Positions 24,500 to 33,018 are shown, counted from the stretch's first letter. The stretch is 52,023 bases of DNA from DYQY01 sp964643725 (GCA_964643725.1 CAZXTL010000012.1:1-52023), one strand, 5' to 3'. Program-made: numbers and translations. Notes: generated by a model not told the origin, from the letters alone.

Positions 24500-24526
24500 A
24501 CTAATAAAATGTTAAAATGTACAACA

Positions 24527-24937
24527 ATGACACACTCAACATCAACAACCTGGACTAAAGGAATGAGCTTTGAAGCAACAATCGATAATCATAAGATAGT
24601 CCTTGATGCAATGCCAGACCATGGTGGCGAAGACAAAGGTGCTAGCCCAAAAAAACTCTTACTTGCAGGATTAAGTGGTTGTTCAGGAATGGATGTTGTA
24701 AGCATTCTCGCCAAAATGAAATCATCACCAAAACATTTTAAGATTAATATTGATGCTGAATTATCTGAAGAAAATCCTAAATACTACAAGGACATACATA
24801 TAGTTTATGAATTTGATAAAAACGTTCCTGAAGACAAAGCAAAGAAAGCAATCGACCTATCACTAGACAAATACTGTGGTGTAAACCAAATGCTTAAGCA
24901 ACTAGCTAAAATAACTTACGAAATACAGTTTATATAA
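24527..24937 (+). CDS. OsmC/Ohr-family peroxide-related protein
   Basis: 136 residues from the ATG at 24527 (the ATG at 24509 would add six residues). Cys52 (GLSGCSGMDV) and Cys117 (KYCGVNQ) are the paired redox cysteines of the OsmC family, which reduce organic hydroperoxides. The subgroup with SGCSGMDVVSIL is often annotated as YhfA-like OsmC proteins of less certain role. TAAAAT (24513-24518) lies 8 bases before the ATG. Its 3' end overlaps the convergent feoB by 8 bases. Confidence 0.88.
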   Translation: MTHSTSTTWTKGMSFEATIDNHKIVLDAMPDHGGEDKGASPKKLLLAGLSGCSGMDVVSILAKMKSSPKHFKINIDAELSEENPKYYKDIHIVYEFDKNVPEDKAKKAIDLSLDKYCGVNQMLKQLAKITYEIQFI

Positions 24938-27080
24938 ACAATAGGCTAATTCTATAAGTTACAAACGAAGCTATCCAAGCAACACTCATAGCATAAACAG
25001 CATAAACACCTACGATTTTCCAAGAACCTGCTTCTTTCCTAAAAACTGCTATTGCCGCAACACATGGAATATACAGAAGAACAAAAACCATCAATGATAA
25101 AGCAGTAGCCTTATTAAACTTAGGGTCTTTCTGAAGTTCTTGTCTCAGATCAGTTGACCCCTCCGCAGTTTCTCCCAAAGAATAGATTGTCCCTAAAGTT
25201 GAAACCACAACTTCTTTTGCAGCAAGCCCCGTCATCAACGCTATACCAATTCTCCAATCAAACCCTAATGGGCTAATAGCTGGCTCAAGTAGCTTACCAA
25301 CTCTTCCTGCTATAGAATATTCAAGTTGACCAGAAGCATCTTTATAACTTAATTTCTGCAACTCAACTTCTTTCTGCTCTTTACTAAAAATATTGCTAGT
25401 CTCTACCAGTGTTTTTTTTAATTGGTAACTCTGCTCTATTTCTTTGCTACGCGGAAAACTACTTACCCCCCATATTATCAAAGACGCTAATAAAATAGTC
25501 GTTCCAGCCTTACGTAAATACATCTCAGCTTTAATTTTGGCTTGCATAAAAATAGCCTTACCTGTTGGCATCCTATAGGGAGGAAGCTCCATTACAAACG
25601 GCTCTGATTCGCCCTTAAACATGGTCTTCTTTAGTAACAAGGCAGAAACAAGGGCTATTCCCACCCCAAACAAATAAACGCCAAAAAGGACATTGCCTGC
25701 CATTTGTGGCGAAAAGAATGCTCCTATTAACAACACGTAAACTGGTAACTTAGCACCACAACTCATAAAAGGAATTATCATCATAGTAACAATACGGTCT
25801 CCCCTATTTTTCAAGGTTCTGGTCGCCATAATTGCAGGTATTGAACACCCAAACCCAGTTATCATTGGCAAAAAAGATTTACCATGAAGCCCAACTGCGT
25901 GCATTACTTTATCTACTACAAACGCTGCCCTTGCCATATACCCTGTTCCTTCCAGAAAAGATAAAGCAATAAACAACAACACAATATTAGGCAAGAAAAC
26001 GACTACTCCACCAACGCCTGCCACAACTCCATCAACTAAAATCGAACGAAAAATTCCGACAGGAAGAACTGAAGAAATCACAAAAGACAAATAATTAAAC
26101 AATGCCTCGATCCACCCCATTGGTGCTTCTCCAAGCTTGAAAGAAAACTGAAACACTAACCACATTATTAAAAAGAAAAAAGGTAATCCAAGAAATCTAT
26201 TTATTAAAAAGGTGTCTATCCAATTGGTTATGGTCTTTTTATTAATTTCATTATATTTGACGGTTTCTTGAACAGCCCCTCTTATAAAAGAATTTATATC
26301 ATCTATAATCACTACCTCTGGGTCATCTAACCCATTTTTCTCGAACACTCTAAACGTATTATGCAAAACTTGTTCAATTTTTACCCATACAGGATACTCC
26401 TTAACTATTGAGTACACCTGCTTATCGTTTTCTAATAGCTTAATAGCTAACCATCTTGCGGGATACCTATACAGACTACTTTCTGTTAAAAATAACGTCT
26501 CCAAAGCTTCTATTTTGTCTTCGATAACTTCGCTAAAAGTAAGCTTATTTTTAGCAATAACAATATTACCTAAATAGACGCTTATAATATGCTCAAGCAA
26601 ATTATCAATACCTGTTCTTTTCACCGCAGAAGTAGGAATAACATGGGAACCAAATAACTGCTCCAAAAGTACCACGTTTATCTTAGTGCCTTGTTTTAAA
26701 ACCTCATCATACATATTTAAAGCTACTATCATGTTAGTTTCCAGAGCCATCAACTGCACCGTAAGAGCAAGATTCCTTTCCAAATTGGTACCATCAACTA
26801 CATTGACCACAACATCAGGTCTTTCGTCTAATAAATAATTTCTCGCAATAACTTCCTCTGGAGAATAAGCCGTTAAAGAATATGTTCCTGGTAAATCAAT
26901 AAATCGAATAATATGACCTTTATATTTAACAGTACCCTCATACTTCTCAATAGTTACGCCGGACCAATTTCCAACCTTCTGATTGGCGCCAACCAATTCA
27001 TTAAAAAGAGATGTTTTCCCGCTATTTGGATTGCCAGCCAAAGCTACCTTGATTTCACTCTTACCCACAACATTCTCCAT
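24930..27080 (-). CDS. feoB: Ferrous iron transporter FeoB
   Basis: 716 residues from the ATG at 27080; GTG/ATG at 27125/27122 would lengthen it to 731 and overlap feoA by 65 bases. The cytoplasmic GTPase domain has GNPNSGKTSLFN, the switch region NWSGVTIEK, DLPGTYSL and NMYD. The membrane domain has two gate repeats, including GFGCSIPA and FMSCGAKLPVY. It imports Fe(II) across the inner membrane. The gene sits in a feoA-feoB operon opposite a DtxR-type regulator. No clear ribosome binding site decides the start. Confidence 0.95.
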   Translation of the reverse strand: MENVVGKSEIKVALAGNPNSGKTSLFNELVGANQKVGNWSGVTIEKYEGTVKYKGHIIRFIDLPGTYSLTAYSPEEVIARNYLLDERPDVVVNVVDGTNLERNLALTVQLMALETNMIVALNMYDEVLKQGTKINVVLLEQLFGSHVIPTSAVKRTGIDNLLEHIISVYLGNIVIAKNKLTFSEVIEDKIEALETLFLTESSLYRYPARWLAIKLLENDKQVYSIVKEYPVWVKIEQVLHNTFRVFEKNGLDDPEVVIIDDINSFIRGAVQETVKYNEINKKTITNWIDTFLINRFLGLPFFFLIMWLVFQFSFKLGEAPMGWIEALFNYLSFVISSVLPVGIFRSILVDGVVAGVGGVVVFLPNIVLLFIALSFLEGTGYMARAAFVVDKVMHAVGLHGKSFLPMITGFGCSIPAIMATRTLKNRGDRIVTMMIIPFMSCGAKLPVYVLLIGAFFSPQMAGNVLFGVYLFGVGIALVSALLLKKTMFKGESEPFVMELPPYRMPTGKAIFMQAKIKAEMYLRKAGTTILLASLIIWGVSSFPRSKEIEQSYQLKKTLVETSNIFSKEQKEVELQKLSYKDASGQLEYSIAGRVGKLLEPAISPLGFDWRIGIALMTGLAAKEVVVSTLGTIYSLGETAEGSTDLRQELQKDPKFNKATALSLMVFVLLYIPCVAAIAVFRKEAGSWKIVGVYAVYAMSVAWIASFVTYRISLLFI

Positions 27081-27363
27081 TTTTGCATTGATTTCCTTCT
27101 TTGCTTCCCATTGTCTTTCCATCACCTAGCTCGCCAAGCTTGTTAACATTAATATTATCAGCTTCTTCTAGCCTAAGAGTAAGATGACATCCCCTAAAAG
27201 ATATCTCAATTGGATCTCCCAACGGTGCCCTCCTTACTACCTTAATCTTCAGTCCTTTGGTTACTCCAAGATCAAGAAGTCTTCTGCGGATTTCACCCAA
27301 CGCCTTTACAGAAACAATCTCTGCCTTATCTCCTGGTTTTAATTCTGATAACTTAATCTCCAT
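27061..27363 (-). CDS. feoA: FeoA-like SH3 protein with Cys-rich tail
   Basis: 100 residues. Residues 1-75 form the SH3-like FeoA domain (LSELKPGDKAEIVSV, RRRLLDLGVTKG, RAPLGDPIEI). FeoA supports FeoB-driven iron uptake. The last 25 residues run into the feoB start region and end in QCKNGECCG, three cysteines not usual in FeoA. The C-terminal extension resembles a small FeoC-like or metal-binding tail, but this is inference. AAGGAGAGG lies before the ATG. Confidence 0.92.
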   Translation of the reverse strand: MEIKLSELKPGDKAEIVSVKALGEIRRRLLDLGVTKGLKIKVVRRAPLGDPIEISFRGCHLTLRLEEADNINVNKLGELGDGKTMGSKEGNQCKNGECCG

Positions 27364-27384
27364 TGCCTCTCCTTGTTTACCAAA

Positions 27385-27412
27385 TTAGGGTTGCCTAATT
27401 AGGTATAACTAA
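27385..27412. promoter_or_regulatory. Two abutting DtxR-type operators
   Basis: TTAGG-GTTG-CCTAA (27385-27398, perfect palindrome) is directly followed by TTAGG-TATA-ACTAA (27399-27412). They lie between feoA (minus) and the DtxR-type gene (plus), 2 bases before a TATAAT (27415-27420) facing the regulator. Metal-dependent repression of both sides is expected. Confidence 0.75.
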
Positions 27413-27461
27413 TTTATAATGTTTTATGAACATTGTCAATTAAATAATAAGGAGAGCAACA

Positions 27462-27833
27462 GTGCAACCAACATCCGCAATGGAAGATTATTTAGAAGCG
27501 CTACTTAGGCTACAAGAAAAAGGTCAAGAAACTAGAGTCAAAGATATTGCCGAAGAACTCAAAATTAAACCACCATCAGTTATAGATATGATAAAAATAC
27601 TAATTGCTAAAGGATATGTAACTCAAGAAAACAGAAAAGAAATTCTATTAACTGAAACTGGCCTAGAAATAGCCAAGAAAACTCACACTAAACATGCTGT
27701 AATAAAAACTTTTTTAAAGGAAGTTCTTGCTGTAGATGACACAACCGCAAATGAAGATGCATGTAAAATAGAACACTGCCTCAGCCAAAAAACTTATGAG
27801 CAACTAGTTAAATTTATGGATTCGAAAAAATGA
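27462..27833 (+). CDS. DtxR/MntR-family metal-dependent repressor
   Basis: 123 residues, GTG start chosen by GGAG 7 bases upstream. A winged helix (about 1-65) is followed by the dimerisation domain with metal-ligand candidates Glu8, Glu12, His77, Cys100, Glu103 and His104. EDACKIEH aligns with the EACRWEH of DtxR, where the Cys is a metal ligand. It lacks the C-terminal SH3 domain of DtxR, as in MntR. Position opposite feoAB and the paired TTAGG operators point to iron control, though manganese cannot be excluded. Confidence 0.9.
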   Translation: MQPTSAMEDYLEALLRLQEKGQETRVKDIAEELKIKPPSVIDMIKILIAKGYVTQENRKEILLTETGLEIAKKTHTKHAVIKTFLKEVLAVDDTTANEDACKIEHCLSQKTYEQLVKFMDSKK

Positions 27834-27883
27834 ATTGGTATTCCATTGGTGATGTTTTTGGAACTTTTCCTTCTACTACGTTG

Positions 27884-27889
27884 TATAAT
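27884..27889 (+). promoter_or_regulatory. -10 element of the lipoprotein gene
   Basis: Perfect TATAAT exactly 6 bases before the ATG at 27896. There is no ribosome binding site, so a leaderless transcript is predicted. Confidence 0.55.
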
Positions 27890-27895
27890 ATATCT

Positions 27896-28378
27896 ATGAA
27901 GAAATTATTGCTAATATTTATTCTACCTATCATGCTCATCCTAACTGGCTGTCAAACAACCATGGTAGTAGAAAATATGGACTTAAAAACGTTTGCCCCT
28001 TTATTAACAGACTATGCCCTACTTAACGGCTACAAGATTCTTTACCGAAACGATACAACTGGGGCTTATCGAATCTATTTAGGACAACTATATATCCCAG
28101 CGCAACTTGACACCTACAAAAACAAAACAACTCTACTAAATACCAACGACATTCAATATGACATCACAAAATATGAAGAAACCACCTTTAAAGCAATAAG
28201 CCAAAAAGACAAATACGTTGACCTTGTTGTCATGGTCAGACTCTTCCCTCAAAATAATAATAGCATCCGCATGACTATAGAATCCGACGGCTCAGATTAC
28301 TATCAGCCAACAGCTACACAAGCAAATAAACTAATGCGATACTTGGAAAATTCTGGTTATAATGTAAAAGTATTATAA
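27896..28378 (+). CDS. Hypothetical lipoprotein
   Basis: 160 residues from the ATG at 27896. This start places a classical signal sequence with lipobox LTGC (Cys19) at the N-terminus and sits 6 bases after a TATAAT. An upstream in-frame ATG at 27830 would put the signal sequence internally and overlap the DtxR gene. The rest has no domain I recognise; it is rich in Tyr, Thr and Asn. It is probably anchored in a membrane facing the periplasm. Confidence 0.8.
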   Translation: MKKLLLIFILPIMLILTGCQTTMVVENMDLKTFAPLLTDYALLNGYKILYRNDTTGAYRIYLGQLYIPAQLDTYKNKTTLLNTNDIQYDITKYEETTFKAISQKDKYVDLVVMVRLFPQNNNSIRMTIESDGSDYYQPTATQANKLMRYLENSGYNVKVL

Positions 28379-28384
28379 GGAGCT

Positions 28385-28810
28385 ATGATGAAAAAAATTA
28401 TTATAATAATCATTCCAATATTAATAATACTTGGGATTACTTTTGCTCAAACTAGAGTATATAAACAAATAAAAAGTGTCTCTGTTCATCAAACAGGTAA
28501 AGTCATAGAATCCGAAGACAAAGGTGACTTGTTTGAGATTACGCTCGAAGTAGATGAGCCAAATGATACGGTACTCAAAACTAATATTAAAAGATTAGAC
28601 AAAGATTCGTCATGGACTATTAATAAACGCTACACAATAAAAAAAGATAAACAAACTATTGGTAGCCCTATGGGTGAAGGCGGTAAAACCATTATAGCAG
28701 TTGCAAATAATGGAGAAGAAATACTAGAAATAGGTGAAGAATTCCTGTTTTCCACCAAAGGCAGTGCCTTCTCACAAATGACAACCGGTGTGTATCAAAG
28801 AATTCAATAA
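28385..28810 (+). CDS. Hypothetical small exported or membrane-anchored protein
   Basis: 141 residues. An Ile-rich hydrophobic helix (about 3-21) acts as a signal peptide or anchor. The remainder is predicted beta-rich, with no recognised domain. AAGGAG fits the second ATG (28388) better than the first. It follows the lipoprotein gene by 6 bases and precedes tag by 2, so the three form one operon. Function unknown. Confidence 0.7.
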   Translation: MMKKIIIIIIPILIILGITFAQTRVYKQIKSVSVHQTGKVIESEDKGDLFEITLEVDEPNDTVLKTNIKRLDKDSSWTINKRYTIKKDKQTIGSPMGEGGKTIIAVANNGEEILEIGEEFLFSTKGSAFSQMTTGVYQRIQ

Positions 28811-28812
28811 AC

Positions 28813-29376
28813 ATGGAAAACCCTAGCTCCTATTGTGAAGCTGTTTTACGTTTAGACACATCACATCCTCAACGGCTTTATCACGATCAAGACTACGGTT
28901 TCCCAATAATAAACGATAACGAATTATTCGAGCGCTTAGTTTTAGAAATAAATCAGGCAGGATTAAGCTGGATAACCATTTTGAATAAACAAGAAAACTT
29001 CAGAAAAGCTTACCATAACTTCGAAATAAAGAAAGTTGCTAACTATAATGAAACAGATAGAGACAGACTGCTAAATGACGCTGGAATAATAAGGAATCGC
29101 TTAAAAATTAACGCAACCATCCATAATGCAAATGTCATCATACAGCTTCAGAAAGACTTTGGTTCTTTCAAGAATTGGTTAGATTGTAATCATCCCCAAG
29201 AAAAACAAGACTGGGTAAAACTTTTCAAGAAAACCTTCAAATTCACAGGTGGAGAAATCGTTAATGAGTTTTTACAAAGCATCGGCTACCTAAAAGGTGC
29301 ACACATTCCAAATTGCCCTATTTATAATAAAGTTTTACAAGCAAACCCTGCCTGGGCCTCACCCAGCAGAAGATAA
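28813..29376 (+). CDS. tag: DNA-3-methyladenine glycosylase I
   Basis: 187 residues, normal length. It removes 3-methyladenine from DNA. Zinc ligands Cys8, the His of YHDQDYG, and the His and Cys of GAHIPNC are present, as is the catalytic-region LFERLVLEINQAGLSW with its conserved Glu. The usual Trp of the N-terminal C-x-W and of EWG are replaced (CEAV, DYG), so this is a divergent member. Only 2 bases separate it from the upstream gene, suggesting coupled translation. Confidence 0.9.
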   Translation: MENPSSYCEAVLRLDTSHPQRLYHDQDYGFPIINDNELFERLVLEINQAGLSWITILNKQENFRKAYHNFEIKKVANYNETDRDRLLNDAGIIRNRLKINATIHNANVIIQLQKDFGSFKNWLDCNHPQEKQDWVKLFKKTFKFTGGEIVNEFLQSIGYLKGAHIPNCPIYNKVLQANPAWASPSRR

Positions 29377-29410
29377 CTATTATTTTATAAAACAGTTGAA
29401 TTTGCTGCTA

Positions 29411-29440
29411 ACCCTCTCCGTTCTAAAGAATGGAGAGGGT
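29411..29440. repeat. ACCCTCTCC/GGAGAGGGT palindrome
   Basis: A 9-bp perfect stem extended by inner pairs to about 13 bp. It is the fourth member of the CCCTC/GAGGG family and lies after tag. Confidence 0.6.
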
Positions 29441-29512
29441 GACGGCACCAATTATTTTTTAAAGACACTTAAAGCTTCCGTCAGGAGAGGTTAATGATAT
29501 ACTACTATAACC

Positions 29513-30235
29513 ATGTACGAAAACTTTGCTGATATTTATGATGAATTATTTCCTGTAAGTGAAGCACAAAAGGCTTTCTTTATAGATCTAGCCACAAACA
29601 TGTCTCCACCTAAGAACCTTTTAGAGGTTGGATGTGGTACAGGCGAATTAGCTATTACTCTTGATAACTACTTTAACTACATTGCAGCAATAGACCTAGA
29701 TTACAGCATGATAGCTAACGCAGTCCAAAAACCTCATAGCCATCACCTTGATTTCAAACAAATGAACATGAGATCCATCGCTTCTGTCTACTTTGACGGC
29801 TCCTTTTCAGCAATCAGCTGTCTTGGGAACACTCTTGCTCATCTATCATCAGGGCTAGAAATCCAACTGTTCATAAATAGTTGTCACCAGCTACTTCGCA
29901 AAAATGGCAAACTTATTTTACAACTACTAAACTATCATAAAATCATAGAGCAAAACACTACAACCCTTTCTAAAATTGAAACAGAACGCTATATATTTGA
30001 GAGAGAATACAAAATTATTAACAATGAAAAAATAATCTTTAGAACCATAATTACAGATAAAGAAGATGCTCAACAAAAAACAGCAGAAACAAATCTTTAC
30101 CCTTTAAAAGCCGATGAACTCATTAGGCTAATAAGCAATGCTAGGTTTAATAATCTAAAGCTCTATGCTGATTTTAGCCAAAATCCATTTTCTGCAGATT
30201 CTGATGTCATAATTATTGAGGCCACATCTCTTTAA
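29513..30235 (+). CDS. Class I SAM-dependent methyltransferase
   Basis: 240 residues. Motif I LLEVGCGTGELAITL (near 38), acidic motif II AIDLDYSMI (near 60) and ISCLGNTLAHL (near 103) mark the SAM fold. The substrate is unknown. TATACT (29498-29503) lies 9 bases before the ATG. AGGAGAGG (29483-29490) instead faces an out-of-frame ATG at 29494 that opens 12 codons overlapping this start. Unlike the methyltransferase at 19614, it has no obvious neighbour clue. Confidence 0.85.
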   Translation: MYENFADIYDELFPVSEAQKAFFIDLATNMSPPKNLLEVGCGTGELAITLDNYFNYIAAIDLDYSMIANAVQKPHSHHLDFKQMNMRSIASVYFDGSFSAISCLGNTLAHLSSGLEIQLFINSCHQLLRKNGKLILQLLNYHKIIEQNTTTLSKIETERYIFEREYKIINNEKIIFRTIITDKEDAQQKTAETNLYPLKADELIRLISNARFNNLKLYADFSQNPFSADSDVIIIEATSL

Positions 30236-30299
30236 TAAACCTATAGAATATACTCAAAATAATTGAAATTTATTACCCCTTCTTTACGATAAATTTAAT

Positions 30300-31028
30300 A
30301 TGAACAATAAAATCATTAGTACTGACTGGGTAAACCCCTACTCTTCCCTACAAAAACAAGTAACCTGTCTTGTAAGACAAAAACTGTCTAGAAGCAATGG
30401 AGCTCTCTCACAACTACAATTCATAAATGCTTTTGGAACGATTAAAAACCCAGAAAAAACAAAAAATAGATTATTTGTTAAAGTTGGCGATATGCTTGAA
30501 TGGAAACCAGAAATACAAACCATCAAAGACCTTCGACAAAAGCTTGGTAGTCCTGATAAATTTACTCCTGAAATAGAAAAAGCCTTTAATGAATCAAAAA
30601 AAATCAGAAACCGAACCAAATACCCGCTACTAACATATTCCGGAAAAGCAAATCAAATACCCTCTGATGGATTTAACGACCCTGTCTATGGTTTTGCTAT
30701 ATTGGTTCGCCCATATACTACCTTTACGGAAAAAGGTGACCAAACCCATAACGACCTACATCTAGGGGAACATTCGTTTGCCTGTTGCCTACATTTTACA
30801 CAAAACAAAGATGGCTCTGTCTCTCTAGACTTCTCAAAAGAAACTGTGCGAATAATTTGGGGTGACTATTTTAAAGAACACGGGATGGGGAATGCATTAT
30901 TAGAGCCATTTAGGACACTAGAAACTATAGTTTCACACCATCTAAACAACAACAAACTTGAAGAACTCATAGACTTAATCCTAAAAAAAGCAAACCAAGC
31001 AGTTGGAAATACCTTAGTTATTTTTTAA
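30300..31028 (+). CDS. Hypothetical 242-residue protein
   Basis: I do not recognise this protein. It is soluble, with no signal peptide. His-containing stretches DQTHNDLHLGEHSF (about 156-169) and GDYFKEHGMGN might be metal or catalytic sites, and ACCLHFTQ has adjacent cysteines. TTGAAA (30263-30268), a 16-base spacer and TACGAT (30285-30290) lie 9 bases before the ATG, leaving almost no leader. It is followed by a separate promoter for the acidic small protein. Confidence 0.7.
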   Translation: MNNKIISTDWVNPYSSLQKQVTCLVRQKLSRSNGALSQLQFINAFGTIKNPEKTKNRLFVKVGDMLEWKPEIQTIKDLRQKLGSPDKFTPEIEKAFNESKKIRNRTKYPLLTYSGKANQIPSDGFNDPVYGFAILVRPYTTFTEKGDQTHNDLHLGEHSFACCLHFTQNKDGSVSLDFSKETVRIIWGDYFKEHGMGNALLEPFRTLETIVSHHLNNNKLEELIDLILKKANQAVGNTLVIF

Positions 31029-31045
31029 TACCTTCAATATCTATA

Positions 31046-31073
31046 TTGACTTTAGTAAAAATAAAAATATAAT
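31046..31073 (+). promoter_or_regulatory. Strong promoter of the acidic small protein
   Basis: TTGACT (31046-31051), 16-base spacer, perfect TATAAT (31068-31073). Confidence 0.75.
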
Positions 31074-31117
31074 TTTTGTCATAATCTATATTTAAATTTT
31101 ATTAGGAGGAATAAACA

Positions 31118-31324
31118 GTGAACAAATCGTTTATAGATGATGAAACATACGAACAAGAAGAAATGGACGACGAAATAGAGGAAGAGATTGAGCTCGAAAT
31201 ATTTGATGAAGAAGACGAGGACCTAAACCAAATCTCATCCTACTGGAAAACCGACAATGATTCAGGTGACGGCTATGGAAGAAAAAAAAGGACTAATAGA
31301 TTTGAGATAAACGATGGATTCTAA
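31118..31324 (+). CDS. Very acidic 68-residue protein
   Basis: GTG start preceded by TTAGGAGGA, one of the strongest ribosome binding sites in the window. 25 of 68 residues are Asp or Glu, concentrated at residues 7-35, followed by a short basic patch (GRKKRTNR) near the C-terminus. No domain is recognised. Its own strong promoter and a 14-bp terminator hairpin make a compact, probably highly expressed single-gene unit. It could be a nucleic-acid-mimicking or RNA-polymerase-associated acidic protein, which is speculation. Its last 32 bases overlap the convergent crtB-like gene. Confidence 0.8.
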   Translation: MNKSFIDDETYEQEEMDDEIEEEIELEIFDEEDEDLNQISSYWKTDNDSGDGYGRKKRTNRFEINDGF

Positions 31325-32156
31325 AGAAAAGAACTAGCTTTCTTAGAAAGCTAGTTCTTGCTCTTTTTGTATAAACATCAAACCCCTTCTTCTCAATCTC
31401 AGTAAGTATTGCTGAATAAAGCTTAGTTGCGGTTTTTACAGCTAGTCTTCCACCTTTATTCAAATATGGAAGGCCCTGCCATGAAGAGTCATAAAGTTCT
31501 CTTGCCCTTTTTATCTGAAACTTCATAAAGTCTATAAATCTTTCATTTACTAATCCTGCCGCTATGTCTTCTTTGGTAAGTTGATAATCATTAAGTTCAT
31601 CTAACGGCATATAAATACGTTCTCTTAAAACAAAATCTTCTTTTATGTCTCTTAAAAAATTAGTAAGTTGCATAGCATATCCCAGTTGTAGTGCATACTT
31701 TAAGGCTTTTTCATCAGAAAAACCAATAATATGGCTCATAATAAGACCCACGACTCCTGCTGATCCATACATGTATTTTTCTAACTCAGAATAGTTATTG
31801 TATTGTTTCTTTGTTAAATCCATTAACATTGCATTTAAAAACGCTTCGCTGTATTCATAAGGAATTTTGTATTCTTGAAAAACCCAACTAGCTGCATTCA
31901 ACACAGGGTCTTCGTGTTCCTTATACTTATATGCCATTTGCCAATTAGCCATCCATTTCTTAAGATTCTTTTCTGCTTTGGTATTATCACCACCATTATC
32001 AACCAATTCATCGGGCACTCTAAAAAATGCATACAATGCATAAGTAGCAATACGTTGCTTCTTTGGAAAAAATCTTGTAGCAAAATAATATGACTTACCA
32101 TACTTTTTTTGAATCTTCCTGCAATGTTCTATATCTTTCTTGAGTCTATTATCCAT
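31293..32156 (-). CDS. Squalene/phytoene synthase family protein
   Basis: 287 residues from the ATG at 32156, which overlaps the ispH stop by 8 bases. The first Asp-rich motif DELVD and the second, RDIKED within QLTNFLRDIKEDF, bind Mg-diphosphate in head-to-head prenyl synthases. YALYAFFRVPDELVD, YMYGSAGVVG and RIYMPLDEL are further family signatures. It joins two prenyl diphosphates to make phytoene, squalene or a dehydrosqualene; the product is not predictable here. Coupling to ispH fits an isoprenoid operon. Confidence 0.9.
   Translation of the reverse strand: MDNRLKKDIEHCRKIQKKYGKSYYFATRFFPKKQRIATYALYAFFRVPDELVDNGGDNTKAEKNLKKWMANWQMAYKYKEHEDPVLNAASWVFQEYKIPYEYSEAFLNAMLMDLTKKQYNNYSELEKYMYGSAGVVGLIMSHIIGFSDEKALKYALQLGYAMQLTNFLRDIKEDFVLRERIYMPLDELNDYQLTKEDIAAGLVNERFIDFMKFQIKRARELYDSSWQGLPYLNKGGRLAVKTATKLYSAILTEIEKKGFDVYTKRARTSFLRKLVLFFRIHRLSQIY
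31329..31366 (+). terminator. Terminator of the acidic small protein gene
   Basis: A perfect 14-bp stem (31329-31342 with 31346-31359) and 3-base loop, followed by GCTCTTTTT. It lies inside the 3' end of the opposing crtB-like coding sequence. Confidence 0.85.
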
Positions 32157-33018
32157 CAGTTTGTTCAAAACCAAACTCCTCTCTAAGTCGTTTTGCTAAC
32201 TTCTGCACTAGATATTCTGGAGCGGAGGCACCTGCACTTACACACAACGATTCAATGCCCCTTAACCATTCCCCTGTTATTTCTAATGGATCATCAATTA
32301 AAGTAGACCTCGCTCCATAACTATCTGCAATTTCTTTAAGTTTCTTTGAGTTAGAGCTATTCGACGATCCAATTACAATAAAAGCATCACATTTTCCCAC
32401 GGCTTCTTTAACTGCTTGCTGTCTAGCCGTTGTTGCATAGCAAATGTCTTCATTTTCTGGAAATACTGCATTCTCAAACTTAATGGCTATTTTTTCTCGT
32501 AACTCTGCTGTTTCAAATATATTCAAGGTCGTTTGATTAAGAACAATATATTTATCATAACCCTCTGCCATATTTAAATCCTCTTCATTTTGAACAACAG
32601 TAATACAGTCTGGAGCTTCTGCAACAACACCCTTTACTTCATCATGCATTGGATCTCCTATATATATTATGTGATACCCCTCACTAGAAAATCTAACCAC
32701 CTCATCATGTACTTTCTTAACCAAAGGACAAGTAGCATCAACTATTTCAACGTTTCTGCCCATAAAAAATGAACGTATTACTGGAGAAACACCATGTGCA
32801 CTAAAAATTACTACTGACTCATCTGGGACAGCTGTTTCGTCTTGAGTAAAAATAATCCCTCTACTCATTAAATCCTCAACAATAGCTTTATTGTGAACAA
32901 TTTCATTATAAACATATATCTTCTTGTGTGGATATTTGACTATAACATCCTCAACCATATCAAGAGCGTGTTTAACTCCAAAGCAAAAACCCCTAGGCTC
33001 TATTAAAAAAAATCTCAT
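32149..33018 (-). CDS. ispH: 4-hydroxy-3-methylbut-2-enyl diphosphate reductase IspH
   Basis: 289 residues from the ATG at 33018, chosen because the family begins directly at the motif PRGFCFGVKHAL. The three 4Fe-4S cysteines are Cys12 (GFCFGV), the Cys of DATCPLV and the Cys of EDICYATTARQ. It makes IPP and DMAPP in the last step of the methylerythritol pathway. The start overlaps the stop of the upstream membrane protein (ATGA), and the crtB-like gene follows with 8 bases of overlap. Confidence 0.95.
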   Translation of the reverse strand: MRFFLIEPRGFCFGVKHALDMVEDVIVKYPHKKIYVYNEIVHNKAIVEDLMSRGIIFTQDETAVPDESVVIFSAHGVSPVIRSFFMGRNVEIVDATCPLVKKVHDEVVRFSSEGYHIIYIGDPMHDEVKGVVAEAPDCITVVQNEEDLNMAEGYDKYIVLNQTTLNIFETAELREKIAIKFENAVFPENEDICYATTARQQAVKEAVGKCDAFIVIGSSNSSNSKKLKEIADSYGARSTLIDDPLEITGEWLRGIESLCVSAGASAPEYLVQKLAKRLREEFGFEQTDG

